64,000 nucleotides of DNA from Clostridiales bacterium (GTDB lineage: Bacteria > Bacillota > Clostridia > Oscillospirales > Oscillospiraceae): the NCBI GenBank assembly GCA_004556345.1, contig SFHQ01000001.1:1-64000 (forward strand). Reading direction: 5' to 3'. A program made the translations under genes and the position numbers. Below are positions 37,044 to 46,599 of the stretch, one piece after another. Numbering within the stretch: position 1 is the stretch's first letter; every line of letters begins with the position of its first letter. The notes under the pieces are model-generated. The model saw nothing but the letters and a program-made list of their open reading frames with translations, was not told where the DNA came from and searched no databases.

Positions 37044-39022
37044 TCGTCAAAATTCTCTTGGAACTGGCTGGCCAGCTCGCCGTCGAAGTAGACACAGACC
37101 TGCATCGTGCCGGAGCCGGTGATGCTGACATAGGTCGTTCCCACGTCGGTCTTCACGTCTTGGGTATAGACCTCTTTGCCGTCCAGGGTCACCTGCACCG
37201 TGACCGTCTCCCGGCCGTCCGTCGGCAGGGCGATCTCGATGGTCTTGGTGACCTCCGGTTTGGTTTCCGGGCCTTTGCTGACCTGGAGGGTGATGCTGGT
37301 GCCCTCGTCCACCTGGGTGTTGGGTGCTACGCTCTGGTAAATGACCTGACCGGCGGGCTTGTCGCTGTTGACCTCGGAGACGTTGCCGATGTTCAGCCCC
37401 GCGCTGTGGGCGATGCTGCGGGCGTTGTCCAAAGAGATGCCGGTGAGGGTGGGCACGGCGACCTTCTTCACGTCAGGGCCGGTGCTGATGACCAGCTGGA
37501 CGCGGTCGCCGGGGCTGACCTTGGCCCCCTTGACGGGGTTGCTGGAAATGACCTTGCCCTCTTCCACCGTGTCGGAGGCCTGCTTCGTGGCGGTGTCCAC
37601 TTTCAGGTCCATCTGCTGAAGGCGGCTGACGGCAACGTCGTAGTCGTCGCCCACTACGTCGATCATCTCTATGGTCTCTTGCCCGGAGCTGACCACTACA
37701 TTGATGGTGATAAGCTCTTTGCTCTCGCTGACGGACGAACCGCCCTCAGGGTCTTGGCGGATGATCTCGCCCTCTTCATACTCCGAGCTGGGCTCACGAG
37801 ATTGCTCCACAACTTTGAATTGCTTCAAAACCTCTTCATCCTGGAGCACATCGGTAAGCTTTTCGCCCAGGAGGTTGGGGACTTTGATCGTGTCTTCCTT
37901 GTCAAAAATGCCGCTGAAGAACGTCAGCCACAGGAACACGCCCACGGCCACGATGAACACCACGACCACGATGGGGATCACCAGATTGCGGCGGCGGTCG
38001 CGGGGATCGTCGTCCTCGTAGTCGTCCTGCTTCTCCGGCGGATAGCGCCGGGGCGGCGGGGCCGTGCGGGTGCGGACGGGCTGGCGCTGGCGGCGGCCCA
38101 GGGTCCCGGTGCCGTCCATGGGCTGGGTCGGCTCTTCTGGGACGGGCTGAGCGCCGTGGAAGGCAGCCAGATTATAGTGAAACTCCACCTGGGGATTCTT
38201 GCGGAATTCCTCCAGGTCCCGCAGCATGGCCTCGGCGTTCATATAGCGCTGGTCGATGCGGGAGGCCATGGCCTTCATGGTGATCTCCTCCAGGCCAATG
38301 GGAATGTCCGGCACGATCTCGCGGGGCGACATGGGCTTGGCGCTGATGTGCTGGATGGCCACGGAGACGGGGGTGTCCCCGTCGAAGGGCAGGCGGCCGG
38401 TCAGCATCTCATAGAGGACGACACCGGCGGAGTAAATGTCGGCGCGGGCGTCGATATGGCTGCCTCTGGCCTGCTCCGGGGAGATATAGTGGACGGAGCC
38501 AAGGGCCTCCTGGGTCATAGTGTTCTGGGCAGCAGACATGATGCGGGCGATGCCGAAGTCAGCTACTTTGACGCTGCCGTCCCGCAGGACCATGATGTTT
38601 TGGGGCTTGATGTCCCGGTGGATGATCCCCCGGCTGTGGGCGTGGCCCAGGGCCCGGACGATCTGGGTGATGAAGTAGAGGGACTCCCGCCAGTTCAGGC
38701 GGCCGTCCTTTTTCTGCATATATTGTTTCAGGGTAATGCCGTCGATGAGCTCCATGACGATATAGTCCAGGTCATCCCCCTTGCTCACGTCATAGACGGA
38801 GACGATGTTGGGGTGGGAGAGCATGGCAACGGCCTGGGCCTCCTCGTGGAAGCGGCGGCGGAACTCGGCGTCCGAGGCCAGGTCTTTTTTCAGGACCTTG
38901 ATGGCAACAAACCGATGCAGCCGATGGCAATAGGCTTTGTAGACCACCGCCATGCCGCCGACGCCGATCACGTCTAGGATCTCATATCGGTTATCGAGCA
39001 TTTTACCGATGTATTGATTCAT
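37040..39022 (-). CDS. prkC: PASTA-domain serine/threonine protein kinase PrkC
   Basis: The 660-residue membrane kinase senses peptidoglycan fragments and phosphorylates cell-cycle and envelope proteins. The kinase domain (about 10-270) has GVGGMAVVYKA, VAIKVLKKD, HRDIKPQNIM and ADFGIAR. One transmembrane helix (around IVVVVFIVAVGVFLWL) separates it from three extracellular PASTA repeats. About 75 C-terminal residues after the last PASTA are not a PASTA and look like a beta domain. I start at ATG 39022 with AAGGAGTG upstream. prpC is 16 bases upstream and rsgA overlaps the end. Confidence 0.95.
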   Translation of the reverse strand: MNQYIGKMLDNRYEILDVIGVGGMAVVYKAYCHRLHRFVAIKVLKKDLASDAEFRRRFHEEAQAVAMLSHPNIVSVYDVSKGDDLDYIVMELIDGITLKQYMQKKDGRLNWRESLYFITQIVRALGHAHSRGIIHRDIKPQNIMVLRDGSVKVADFGIARIMSAAQNTMTQEALGSVHYISPEQARGSHIDARADIYSAGVVLYEMLTGRLPFDGDTPVSVAIQHISAKPMSPREIVPDIPIGLEEITMKAMASRIDQRYMNAEAMLRDLEEFRKNPQVEFHYNLAAFHGAQPVPEEPTQPMDGTGTLGRRQRQPVRTRTAPPPRRYPPEKQDDYEDDDPRDRRRNLVIPIVVVVFIVAVGVFLWLTFFSGIFDKEDTIKVPNLLGEKLTDVLQDEEVLKQFKVVEQSREPSSEYEEGEIIRQDPEGGSSVSESKELITINVVVSSGQETIEMIDVVGDDYDVAVSRLQQMDLKVDTATKQASDTVEEGKVISSNPVKGAKVSPGDRVQLVISTGPDVKKVAVPTLTGISLDNARSIAHSAGLNIGNVSEVNSDKPAGQVIYQSVAPNTQVDEGTSITLQVSKGPETKPEVTKTIEIALPTDGRETVTVQVTLDGKEVYTQDVKTDVGTTYVSITGSGTMQVCVYFDGELASQFQENFDE

Positions 39023-39038
39023 GGCAACACACTCCTTC

Positions 39039-39773
39039 TCACAGCTGGAACAGCACGACGGTGACGTTGTCCGGCGCTCCGTGGTCCAGGGTGCGGGCCA
39101 CCAGCCGCTGGCAGATCTCTTGGGGGGAGCCGCCGGCCAGAACTTCCTTTTGGATCTCCTGATCGGTGACCTCGTTGATGAGACCGTCGGAGCACAGCAG
39201 GAGCGCATCCCCCGGCGCAACGGTCTCTTGGAAGAGGTCCGCCTTCACGCGGGGCGAGGTCCCCAAGGCCCTCGTAATGAGGTTTTTCTGGGGATGCCGC
39301 CGGGCCTGCTCCGGGGTCAGGTCGCCGTTGGCGATGAGATCCTCCACGACGGAGTGGTCACGGGTGATACGGCGGATGCCGTCCGGCCGGATGAGATAGG
39401 CGCGGCTGTCCCCCACGTTCACCACTTCCAGGGTCTCCCCCTGCAAAATGAGGCCCACCAGGGTCGTCCCCATGCCGATGCAGGCGTCGTCTGTGGAGGC
39501 CTTGTGATAGACCACCCGGTTGGCGTCCTCCGCAGCGGCCAGGAGCAGCTTCCCCGTCTCTCCGGGGAGGTCCGGGCCGCGCAGGTCTTCCAGGTGGGTG
39601 CGGAAGGTCTCCACCGCCAGCTTGCTGGCGATGTCCCCCGCCTTGGCCCCGCCCATGCCGTCGCAGACCACGCCCCAGGCCAGGCCGCGCTCCGGAATGG
39701 TCTCATAGGCGCAGGAGTCTTGGTTTTCTCGTCGAACGATCCCTTTGTCAGTCAATCCCCACACAGAAACCAT
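39039..39773 (-). CDS. prpC: PP2C-family serine/threonine phosphatase PrpC
   Basis: The 244-residue metal-dependent phosphatase opposes PrkC. Metal-binding Asp residues are visible in RRENQDS, VCDGMGGAKAG, CSDGLIN and GAPDNVTVV. AAGGAGAT precedes ATG 39773. Adjacent prpC-prkC is the standard kinase-phosphatase pair of Firmicutes. Confidence 0.96.
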   Translation of the reverse strand: MVSVWGLTDKGIVRRENQDSCAYETIPERGLAWGVVCDGMGGAKAGDIASKLAVETFRTHLEDLRGPDLPGETGKLLLAAAEDANRVVYHKASTDDACIGMGTTLVGLILQGETLEVVNVGDSRAYLIRPDGIRRITRDHSVVEDLIANGDLTPEQARRHPQKNLITRALGTSPRVKADLFQETVAPGDALLLCSDGLINEVTDQEIQKEVLAGGSPQEICQRLVARTLDHGAPDNVTVVLFQL

Positions 39774-39798
39774 GGGGAATCATCTCCTTTCTCCGCTC

Positions 39799-40845
39799 TC
39801 ATCGCTGGCCCTTGGCCTGCTCCCGCAGGGCTTTCCGGCGCAGCTGGCCGCACGAAGCGTCAATGTCGCTGCCCAGGCGGCGGCGCACCGTGGCGGTGAT
39901 GCCCCGCTTTTCCAGCTGCCGCTGGAACTGGGCCACGTGGGTGCTGGGGTGCAGGCTGCTCTCCTCCACGTAGTTCAGGGGAATGAGGTTCACGTGGGCC
40001 ACGGTCCCCTCCAGCCGGTCGCCCAGCAGGGCGGCCTGGCGAGGCGTGTCGTTCACCCCGTCGATCATGGCATACTCATACGAGATGCGCCGCCCCGTCT
40101 TTTGGAAATACCGGCGGCAGGCCGCGAAGAGGGCATCCACCCCCGTGGCCCGGTTGACGGGCATGAGTCTGCTGCGGGTCTCGTCGTCGGGGGCGTGGAG
40201 GGAAACGGACAGCGTGAGCTGTAAATTCTCCTCCGCCAGCCGGTCGATGCCCTTGATCAGGCCGCAGGTAGAGAGCGAGATATGGCGCATGCCGATGTTC
40301 ATTCCGTTGGGGTGGTTGACCAGGGTGAGGAATTTTCGCACGTTGGCGTAGTTGTCCAGCGGTTCCCCGATGCCCATGAGGACGATGTTGGAAATGGGCG
40401 CCCCGGAATCCTTCTGGGTAAAGATCACCTGGTCCAGCAGCTCCCCCGCCGTGAGATTTCGGATCTTGCCCCCCACGGTGGAGGCGCAGAAGGCGCAGCC
40501 CATCGCGCAGCCCACCTGGGAGGAGATGCAGACGGAGTTGCCGTGCCGATAACGCATGAGGACCGTCTCAATGCAGTTGCCATCGGCCAGCTGCCACAGA
40601 TATTTTATGGTGCCGTCCAGCTTTGAGACCTGCTTCCGGGCCACCACCGGCGGGGTGATGCCACCGGCCTGGTCGATCTTGGCCCGGAGGGCCTTGGGGA
40701 CGTCCGTCATCTCTTCGGTGGAGGCCACACCCCGGCTGAGCCATTGGAAGAGCTGCTTGCCCCGGAACGCGGGCTGGCCCTGGTCCTTGCACCAGGCGGT
40801 GAGCTCTTCCGGGGTCATGGACTTGAAATCGATCCGTTCCGTCAT
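39799..40845 (-). CDS. rlmN: Dual-specificity 23S rRNA/tRNA adenosine C2 methyltransferase RlmN
   Basis: The 348-residue radical-SAM enzyme methylates A2503 of 23S rRNA and A37 of some tRNAs. The cluster motif is CAMGCAFC, and the C-terminal methyl-carrier cysteine is in DIDASCGQL. ATG 40845 overlaps the rsmB stop (ATGA) and follows AAAGGAGGG; the longer frame to 40917 has no site. Confidence 0.96.
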   Translation of the reverse strand: MTERIDFKSMTPEELTAWCKDQGQPAFRGKQLFQWLSRGVASTEEMTDVPKALRAKIDQAGGITPPVVARKQVSKLDGTIKYLWQLADGNCIETVLMRYRHGNSVCISSQVGCAMGCAFCASTVGGKIRNLTAGELLDQVIFTQKDSGAPISNIVLMGIGEPLDNYANVRKFLTLVNHPNGMNIGMRHISLSTCGLIKGIDRLAEENLQLTLSVSLHAPDDETRSRLMPVNRATGVDALFAACRRYFQKTGRRISYEYAMIDGVNDTPRQAALLGDRLEGTVAHVNLIPLNYVEESSLHPSTHVAQFQRQLEKRGITATVRRRLGSDIDASCGQLRRKALREQAKGQR

Positions 40846-42176
40846 TTGGCCCCCTCCTTTCGGAGCTTGGCCAGGAAAAAGCCGTCGGTCTGCAAGCGCT
40901 GGGGCCAGAGGGTACACTGGCCTGCGGCCACCTCGCCCAGCGGGCCGGGCAGCGGAAAGCTTTCCAGATGATATTCTGGATGCTGGGCCAGGAACGCCGT
41001 CACAACGCCTTCGTTTTCCGCCTGCAGCAGCGTGCAGGTAGAATAGAGCAAGAAGCCGCCGGGCTTCACATAGCGGCTGACATTGTCCAAAATGTCCCCT
41101 TGGATCTGGGGCAGGCCCGCCAGCTCCGCCGGGTCTTTATAGCGGATCTCCGGCTTCTTGCGGATGACGCCGAGGCCGGAACAGGGCACGTCGGCCAGGA
41201 CGGCATCGAATCGTTCCTCCCAGCCCTTCCGGGGCTTTTTGCCGTCTAGGACCTGGGCGGTGATGGACTGCAAGCCCAGGCGGGTGGCCCCGGCTTCGAT
41301 GAGCGCTTTTTTATGGGCGTGGAGGTCGCAGGCGTGGATCTCGCCCTGATCCTGCATACACATCGCGGCGGCAAAGGACTTGCCGCCGGGGGCGGCGCAG
41401 GCATCCAAAACGGTTTCCCCCGGCTGTAAGCCGGCGGCCAGGACCGCCAGGCGGGCGGCGGGGTCCTGGGGATAGAACATCCCCTCCTGCCAAGCCGTGC
41501 GCTGGGTCAGATCACCGGTGTCCGTGAGGACCAGGCAGTCCGGCAGCCAGGGGTGGGGCAGGACGTTCACGCCCTCTCGCTCCAGGGCCAGAACGACCTT
41601 GGGCGTTTCAAAGCGGCAGGTGTTCACCTGCACCGTCACCGGCGGCTCGCTGTTGTCCCAGCGGAGCAGGGTCTCCAATTCTTCCCCGTCCAGCTCCTTG
41701 GCCCAGGTCTCGACCAGCCACTGGGGGTGGCTGTACAGCAGGGAGAGATAGGCCGTCTGGCTGCTGCGATCCAGAGCCGGAAGCTCGTTGATGTTCCGGG
41801 CCAGGTTCCGCAGGATGCCGTTGACCAGGCCTCCGGCGCGGGGATTCTTGCAGTGTTTCTTCGTCAGCTCCACCGATTCGTTCACGGCGGCGGTGACGGG
41901 AATTTTGGTGAGGAAGAGCATCTGGTACAGCCCCAGACGCAGGCTGTTTCTGACCTTGCTCTCCATTTTTTGCAGCTTCATGGTGGAAAACTGCTGGATG
42001 TAGTGGTCCAGCAAAAGCTTATTCTGGACCACGCCGAAGCACAGGCGGGTGGCCAGGGCGGCGTCCCGCTTGTCCAGGTGTTCCTCCTGGATCACTTTTT
42101 TCAAGTGGCCGTTGGACCAGGCCTTCTGGCGCTCCATGGCCACGAGGGTCAGCAGTGCGGCTTCTCGTGCGGACAT
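40842..42176 (-). CDS. rsmB: 16S rRNA cytosine-967 C5-methyltransferase
   Basis: The 444-residue enzyme has an N-terminal NusB-like RNA-binding domain (about 1-140) and a SAM methyltransferase domain with VLDACAAPGGK, ADVPCSGLGVIR (catalytic-motif Cys) and STCTLL (second Cys). I start at ATG 42176 behind AGGAGGG; the longer frame uses TTG 42209. fmt lies upstream and rlmN overlaps downstream. Confidence 0.94.
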   Translation of the reverse strand: MSAREAALLTLVAMERQKAWSNGHLKKVIQEEHLDKRDAALATRLCFGVVQNKLLLDHYIQQFSTMKLQKMESKVRNSLRLGLYQMLFLTKIPVTAAVNESVELTKKHCKNPRAGGLVNGILRNLARNINELPALDRSSQTAYLSLLYSHPQWLVETWAKELDGEELETLLRWDNSEPPVTVQVNTCRFETPKVVLALEREGVNVLPHPWLPDCLVLTDTGDLTQRTAWQEGMFYPQDPAARLAVLAAGLQPGETVLDACAAPGGKSFAAAMCMQDQGEIHACDLHAHKKALIEAGATRLGLQSITAQVLDGKKPRKGWEERFDAVLADVPCSGLGVIRKKPEIRYKDPAELAGLPQIQGDILDNVSRYVKPGGFLLYSTCTLLQAENEGVVTAFLAQHPEYHLESFPLPGPLGEVAAGQCTLWPQRLQTDGFFLAKLRKEGAK

Positions 42177-42205
42177 GCCCCGTCTCCCTCCTTTCTCTTG
42201 GGCGC

Positions 42206-43126
42206 TCAATCCACGGGGATGGGATGCCCGCGCAGGTAATCTGCGGCAGCCATCCGCTTCCCGCCGGCGGCTTGCAGGGTGTCGATGCGCAGCACCGTGC
42301 CCTCACCGCAGGCAATTTTCAGGCCCTTCTTATCCGCCGCCAGGACACTGCCGGGGGTTTTCCCCGTGGTCTCGTCCAGCACGGCGGTGGCAAAGATCTT
42401 GCATTTCACCCCGTTGAGCTCTGCCGTGGCAGAGGGCCAGGGGATGAGGCCCCGCACCTGGTCGTGGAGTGTCCGGGCGGGCTTGGTCCAGTCCATGGGC
42501 GAAAGCTCCCGGCTGAGCATGGGGGCCAGCGTGACTTGGCTCTCGTCCTGGGGGGTGCGGGTGGCGGTGCCGTCGGCGATGTTCTGGACGGTCTCCACCA
42601 GCAGGTCCGCACCCAGGCGGGCCAAACGGTCGTGGAGCATCTCCACTGTCTCGTCAGGGTCGATGGGTGTTTTGACCTGGGAGATGATGTCCCCGGCGTC
42701 CAGGGCCAGCGCCATGTGCATGATGGTCACGCCCGTCTCCTTGTCCCCGTTCAGGATGGACCAGTGGATGGGGGCAGCCCCGCGGTACTTGGGCAGCAGG
42801 GAGGAGTGGACGTTGATGCAGCCATACTTGGGGTAGTCCAAGATCTCCTGGGGCAGGATGCGTCCGTAAGCGGCCACCACGATGAGATCCGGGGCCAGGC
42901 TCCGGATGGTTTCCAGGGCCGTGCCGTCCCGCAGTTTGGTAGGCTGATACACCGGCAGATCATGGACCATGGCGCACAGCTTCACCGGGGTGGGCTGGAG
43001 CTTCATGCCCCGGTTCTTGGGCTTGTCCGGCTGGCTGAACACGCCAACGACCTGGTGCCCGGCGGCAACCAGAGCCTCCAGCGAGGGCACGGCGAACTCC
43101 GGCGTGCCCATGAATACGATCTTCAT
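42206..43126 (-). CDS. fmt: Methionyl-tRNA formyltransferase
   Basis: The 306-residue enzyme formylates initiator Met-tRNA. The N-terminal formyltransferase domain shows FMGTPEFAVPSL and the catalytic INVHSSLLPKYRGAAPI; a C-terminal OB-like domain binds tRNA. It starts 12 bases after def, the enzyme that later removes the formyl group. Confidence 0.96.
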   Translation of the reverse strand: MKIVFMGTPEFAVPSLEALVAAGHQVVGVFSQPDKPKNRGMKLQPTPVKLCAMVHDLPVYQPTKLRDGTALETIRSLAPDLIVVAAYGRILPQEILDYPKYGCINVHSSLLPKYRGAAPIHWSILNGDKETGVTIMHMALALDAGDIISQVKTPIDPDETVEMLHDRLARLGADLLVETVQNIADGTATRTPQDESQVTLAPMLSRELSPMDWTKPARTLHDQVRGLIPWPSATAELNGVKCKIFATAVLDETTGKTPGSVLAADKKGLKIACGEGTVLRIDTLQAAGGKRMAAADYLRGHPIPVD

Positions 43127-43138
43127 GGAGGTCCCTCC

Positions 43139-43630
43139 TCAGTCCGCGTCTACGGCCTGCATCATGTCGTCGACCTCAGCCTCGGTGAACAGGCGGTCGC
43201 ACTTTTCATAGTACATGTGGCCGTCCAGATGCTCGATCTCGTGGCAGAAGCAGCGGGCGGTGATGCCCTCGCCCTCGAACTCCACTGGCTCGCCGTGGCG
43301 GTTCTGGGCCTTGACCTTCACCTTCATGGGGCGTTCCACAATGCCGTACATGCCAGTCAGGCTCAGGCAGCCCTCGAAGCCCTCCTGCTCCCCCTCCTGG
43401 CTGACGATCTCAGGGTTCACCAGCTCCAGGTATTCCTCCTGGTCGTTGAGCACGATGCACACCCGGCGGAGGATGCCGATCTGGGGCGCGGCCAGGCCCA
43501 GGCCCTGGGCGTCCTTCAGGGTGGCGGTCATATCGTCCAACAGGTTAGCCAGCTTCTGGTCAAAGTTGGTGACAGGGTGGCAAACCTTGTGCAGGACGGG
43601 GTCGTCCTTCTGTAAAATCTTTTTGATCAT
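43139..43630 (-). CDS. def: Peptide deformylase
   Basis: The 163-residue metalloenzyme removes N-formyl groups from new proteins. Motif 1 is GLGLAAPQ (43-50), motif 2 EGCLS (86-90, metal ligand C88) and motif 3 HEIEHLDG (H130, E131, H134). The order def-fmt is conserved. Confidence 0.96.
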   Translation of the reverse strand: MIKKILQKDDPVLHKVCHPVTNFDQKLANLLDDMTATLKDAQGLGLAAPQIGILRRVCIVLNDQEEYLELVNPEIVSQEGEQEGFEGCLSLTGMYGIVERPMKVKVKAQNRHGEPVEFEGEGITARCFCHEIEHLDGHMYYEKCDRLFTEAEVDDMMQAVDAD

Positions 43631-43692
43631 GATAACATTCCTTCCTTGATTCTCTCAGTCTCTCTTGTCGTGTGTCTAGTGTAGATTGTCAT

Positions 43693-46179
43693 TCACCCAT
43701 CCATAGGGTCTACGTCAATTAAGATGGACAGGCCTTTGTTGGCCCGGTCCTGCTGGGCGGCCCGCAGGATTTGGGCTAAAATGGCCCGGATCTCTTTGTC
43801 ATTGCGGCATTTCACCAGCACCCGGTAGCGGTAGCGGTTGTTGATCTTTAGGATGGGCGCCGGGGCCGGGCCAAGCACCTCCGGCCCCTCCGGGCCGTGC
43901 TGCCGGGGCTTGATCCACGGGTCCAGGCTCCGCCGCACCACGGCGCAGGCCCGGAGCACCTGCGTCTCCTCCGGCCCGGAGATGGTGATGCGGAACAAGT
44001 TCAGAAACGGCGGAAAGCGAAGCAGGCGGCGCATCTCCCGCTCCCCGGTGTAAAAGGTATCATAGTCCTGGCGGGCAGCCAGGTTGAGGATGTCGTTGTC
44101 CGGGGTCCAGGTCTGGATGATGGCCCGCCCCGGCTTGTCCCCTCGTCCGGCCCGGCCCACCACTTGGGTGAGCAGGGAGAAGGTCCGTTCGGCAGCCCGG
44201 TAGTTGTCGGCGTAGAGGGAGAGGTCTCCGTCCACGACCCCCACCAGGGTCACGTTGGGGAAATCCAAGCCCTTGGCCACCATCTGGGTCCCCAACAAAA
44301 TGGGTACTTTCTTCCGGCGGAAACGGTCCAGCAAGACCTCATGGGATCGGGTGGCCGTGATGGTGTCGGCGTCCATCCGCATGACTTCTACATCTGGATA
44401 GAGGGCTTGCAGCTCCTCCTGGAGCTTTTGGGTGCCCATGCCCACGAACTGGAACCGGCCCGCGCAGTGGGGGCAGACCTCCGGCAGGGGCATGGAGTAG
44501 CCGCAGTAATGGCACATGAGCCGCCCGTTGGCGCTGTGGTAGGTCAGGTGGACAGAACAGCGCGGGCAGGTGGGGACCTCGCCGCACTGGCTGCACAGGG
44601 CCATGCGGCTGTTGCCCCGGCGGTTGAGAAAGAGGATGCTCTGCTCTCCCCGCCGCAGGTTTTCCTCCAGCTCCGTCCGGAGCAGCTCGGATACGCCGGA
44701 GTTGTTTCCAGCCCGTAATTCCTGCTTCATGTCCGCCAGCACGACCTTGGGCAACTGATGCGCATTGTAGCGCTGCTGCAAGGTAAAGAGATGATATTGT
44801 CCCGTCTCGGCGGCGTAGCGGCTCTCCACCGCTGGGGTGGCAGAGCCCAGGAGCAGCAGGCCCTTGTGCTGCTTACAGCGGAACTTTGCCACCTCCCTGG
44901 CATGGTAGCGCACCATACTCTCGGACTGGTAGCTGCTCTCCTGCTCCTCGTCCAGGATGATGAGACCCAGATCGGGCAGGGGGGCAAAAACTGCCGAGCG
45001 GGTACCCACAACGACCTTGGCGCGTCCGTCCCGGACGCGCTTCCACTCGTCATAGCGCTCGCCCGTGGGCAGGCAGCTGTGTAAGATGGCGACCTGCCGG
45101 CCGAAATGGGCCAAGAAGATTTGCAGTAAGCTGGGGGTCAGGGCGATCTCTGGGACCATGACGATGGCCCCCCGTCCAGCCTCCAGGGCCTTCTGGATCA
45201 GGTGGAGATAGACCTGGGTCTTGCCGCTGCCGGTGACGCCGTACAGCAGCGCCGCCTGGGGGGCAGGCTCCTCCATCAGGTCCAGCAGGCCCTGATAGGC
45301 CGCCTGCTGCTGGTCGTTGAGGGTAGACAGCGGAGTGCTCTCCCCCGTCTCCGGCATGGCGCGGCGGAAAACCTCTTTCTCCTCCAGGGCGAGCACGCCC
45401 TTTTTCGCCAAGCTCTTGATGGTGGCGCGGGAGGCCCCGGTGAAGTAGCACAGCTCCTTCACGCTGGCGCTGCCCAAGCGGCAGAGCAGCTCTGTGACCC
45501 GGTAGCCCATGGGGGAGGTCTTTTGCTTGGGCGCTAAGAGCGCCATGGCCTCGGCGGGGTCCATGGTCAGGCGGGCGATCGGCTCCGTTTTGTCCCCCAC
45601 TTTCCGCTTGGCCTGGGTCTGGCGGGTGATGAGGCCCGCCTTTTCCAGCTCCCGCAGGGTGGTGCGGGGGTCCTTCAGGTCCGGGATGGCCTTGATCTGG
45701 TCCAGGTCCGCCTGTCCCCCGGCGGCGTAGAGCAGACCCATGATCTGCTTGGCCTTGGGGCTTCGGGCGGTTTTCTCTTCCCAAGTCTCCCGGTCAACGC
45801 CGGGGGCGATGGCATAGCTCTCCCGCAGCACATACCACAGCCCGGTGGGCAGCATGGTGAGGGCGGCGGCGTAGACCGTGCAGAAAAAGCGCTCCCGCAT
45901 CCACAGGGCCAGCCGGATGCCCTCCTGGGTCAGAACAGGCCTGGGGTCCAGCAGGGTGCCGATCTCTTTGAGTCTCCCCTCCGGCACCTCGTCGGCCAGG
46001 GAGAGGACCAGCCCCTCGCTGGGCCGGTTGCCCGCTCCAAAGGGGACCAGCACCCGCATCCCAGGGACCAGCTTCTCCGCCAGAGCATCGGGCACCCGGT
46101 AGGTATAGGGCCGGTCGATGGCAAAGGTAGCGGCCGCCAGGGCCACCTTGGCAGTCTTCACGAGCTTATCCATGCGCAT
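43693..46179 (-). CDS. priA: Primosomal replication-restart helicase PriA
   Basis: The 828-residue DNA helicase reloads the replisome at stalled forks. An N-terminal DNA-binding domain (about 1-110) is followed by the helicase: Walker A GVTGSGKT, motif II DEEQ (usually DEEH), GSATPAVES and QVVGRAGRG. The inserted zinc domain has eight cysteines in CSQC, CPRC, CHYC and CPHC. There is no strong ribosome site before ATG 46179; ATG 46173 is an alternative, and coupling to rpoZ 12 bases upstream is likely. Confidence 0.94.
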   Translation of the reverse strand: MRMDKLVKTAKVALAAATFAIDRPYTYRVPDALAEKLVPGMRVLVPFGAGNRPSEGLVLSLADEVPEGRLKEIGTLLDPRPVLTQEGIRLALWMRERFFCTVYAAALTMLPTGLWYVLRESYAIAPGVDRETWEEKTARSPKAKQIMGLLYAAGGQADLDQIKAIPDLKDPRTTLRELEKAGLITRQTQAKRKVGDKTEPIARLTMDPAEAMALLAPKQKTSPMGYRVTELLCRLGSASVKELCYFTGASRATIKSLAKKGVLALEEKEVFRRAMPETGESTPLSTLNDQQQAAYQGLLDLMEEPAPQAALLYGVTGSGKTQVYLHLIQKALEAGRGAIVMVPEIALTPSLLQIFLAHFGRQVAILHSCLPTGERYDEWKRVRDGRAKVVVGTRSAVFAPLPDLGLIILDEEQESSYQSESMVRYHAREVAKFRCKQHKGLLLLGSATPAVESRYAAETGQYHLFTLQQRYNAHQLPKVVLADMKQELRAGNNSGVSELLRTELEENLRRGEQSILFLNRRGNSRMALCSQCGEVPTCPRCSVHLTYHSANGRLMCHYCGYSMPLPEVCPHCAGRFQFVGMGTQKLQEELQALYPDVEVMRMDADTITATRSHEVLLDRFRRKKVPILLGTQMVAKGLDFPNVTLVGVVDGDLSLYADNYRAAERTFSLLTQVVGRAGRGDKPGRAIIQTWTPDNDILNLAARQDYDTFYTGEREMRRLLRFPPFLNLFRITISGPEETQVLRACAVVRRSLDPWIKPRQHGPEGPEVLGPAPAPILKINNRYRYRVLVKCRNDKEIRAILAQILRAAQQDRANKGLSILIDVDPMDG

Positions 46180-46191
46180 GGCCGCAGTCGG

Positions 46192-46593
46192 TTATTCTGC
46201 GGGCTTCTCCGCGTCCTCAGCGGCGGGAGCAGGCTCCTCGGCAGGGGCAGTGCTCTCCAGGACCGGCGCGGCTTCCTCAAAGGCAGGCTCTGCGGGCGTG
46301 GCTTCCACGGGGGCGGCGTGATGAGGCTGTTCGTGGCCGGGGGCGTTCTCCTGCTCATGGGCAAAGCGGCCCTGCAGGACGCCTTCCTCCTGCATGACCT
46401 CCTCCACGGGCTCGTCCAGCTTGCCGTCGGCGATCTCCTGAACGGCGATGCTCACGGGCTTTTCCTCCAGCATCAGGCCCTCGCGCTCGGCGCGGGCAGC
46501 GATCTTACGGGCGCGGGCGGCCACCACGTTCACCAGCTGGTAACGGCTGGGGACCTGCTTCAACAGTTCGCTCATTGCGGGATACAGCATCAT
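46192..46593 (-). CDS. rpoZ: RNA polymerase omega subunit with long acidic tail
   Basis: The first about 70 residues are a normal omega subunit (LLKQVPSRYQLVNVVAARARKI, then KPVSIAVQEI), which helps assemble RNA polymerase. A further about 60 residues are low-complexity, rich in Glu, Ala and Pro, making 133 residues against 67 in B. subtilis. AAAGGAGTG precedes the start. It lies between gmk and priA; the coaBC gene often found here is absent. Confidence 0.92.
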   Translation of the reverse strand: MMLYPAMSELLKQVPSRYQLVNVVAARARKIAARAEREGLMLEEKPVSIAVQEIADGKLDEPVEEVMQEEGVLQGRFAHEQENAPGHEQPHHAAPVEATPAEPAFEEAAPVLESTAPAEEPAPAAEDAEKPAE

Positions 46594-46599
46594 AATTCA

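Noticed and set aside
37040..39220. Longer prkC frame from 39220
   Set aside because: The extra residues overlap prpC and read as shadow sequence; the ATG at 39022 has a ribosome site and the expected PrkC N-terminus.
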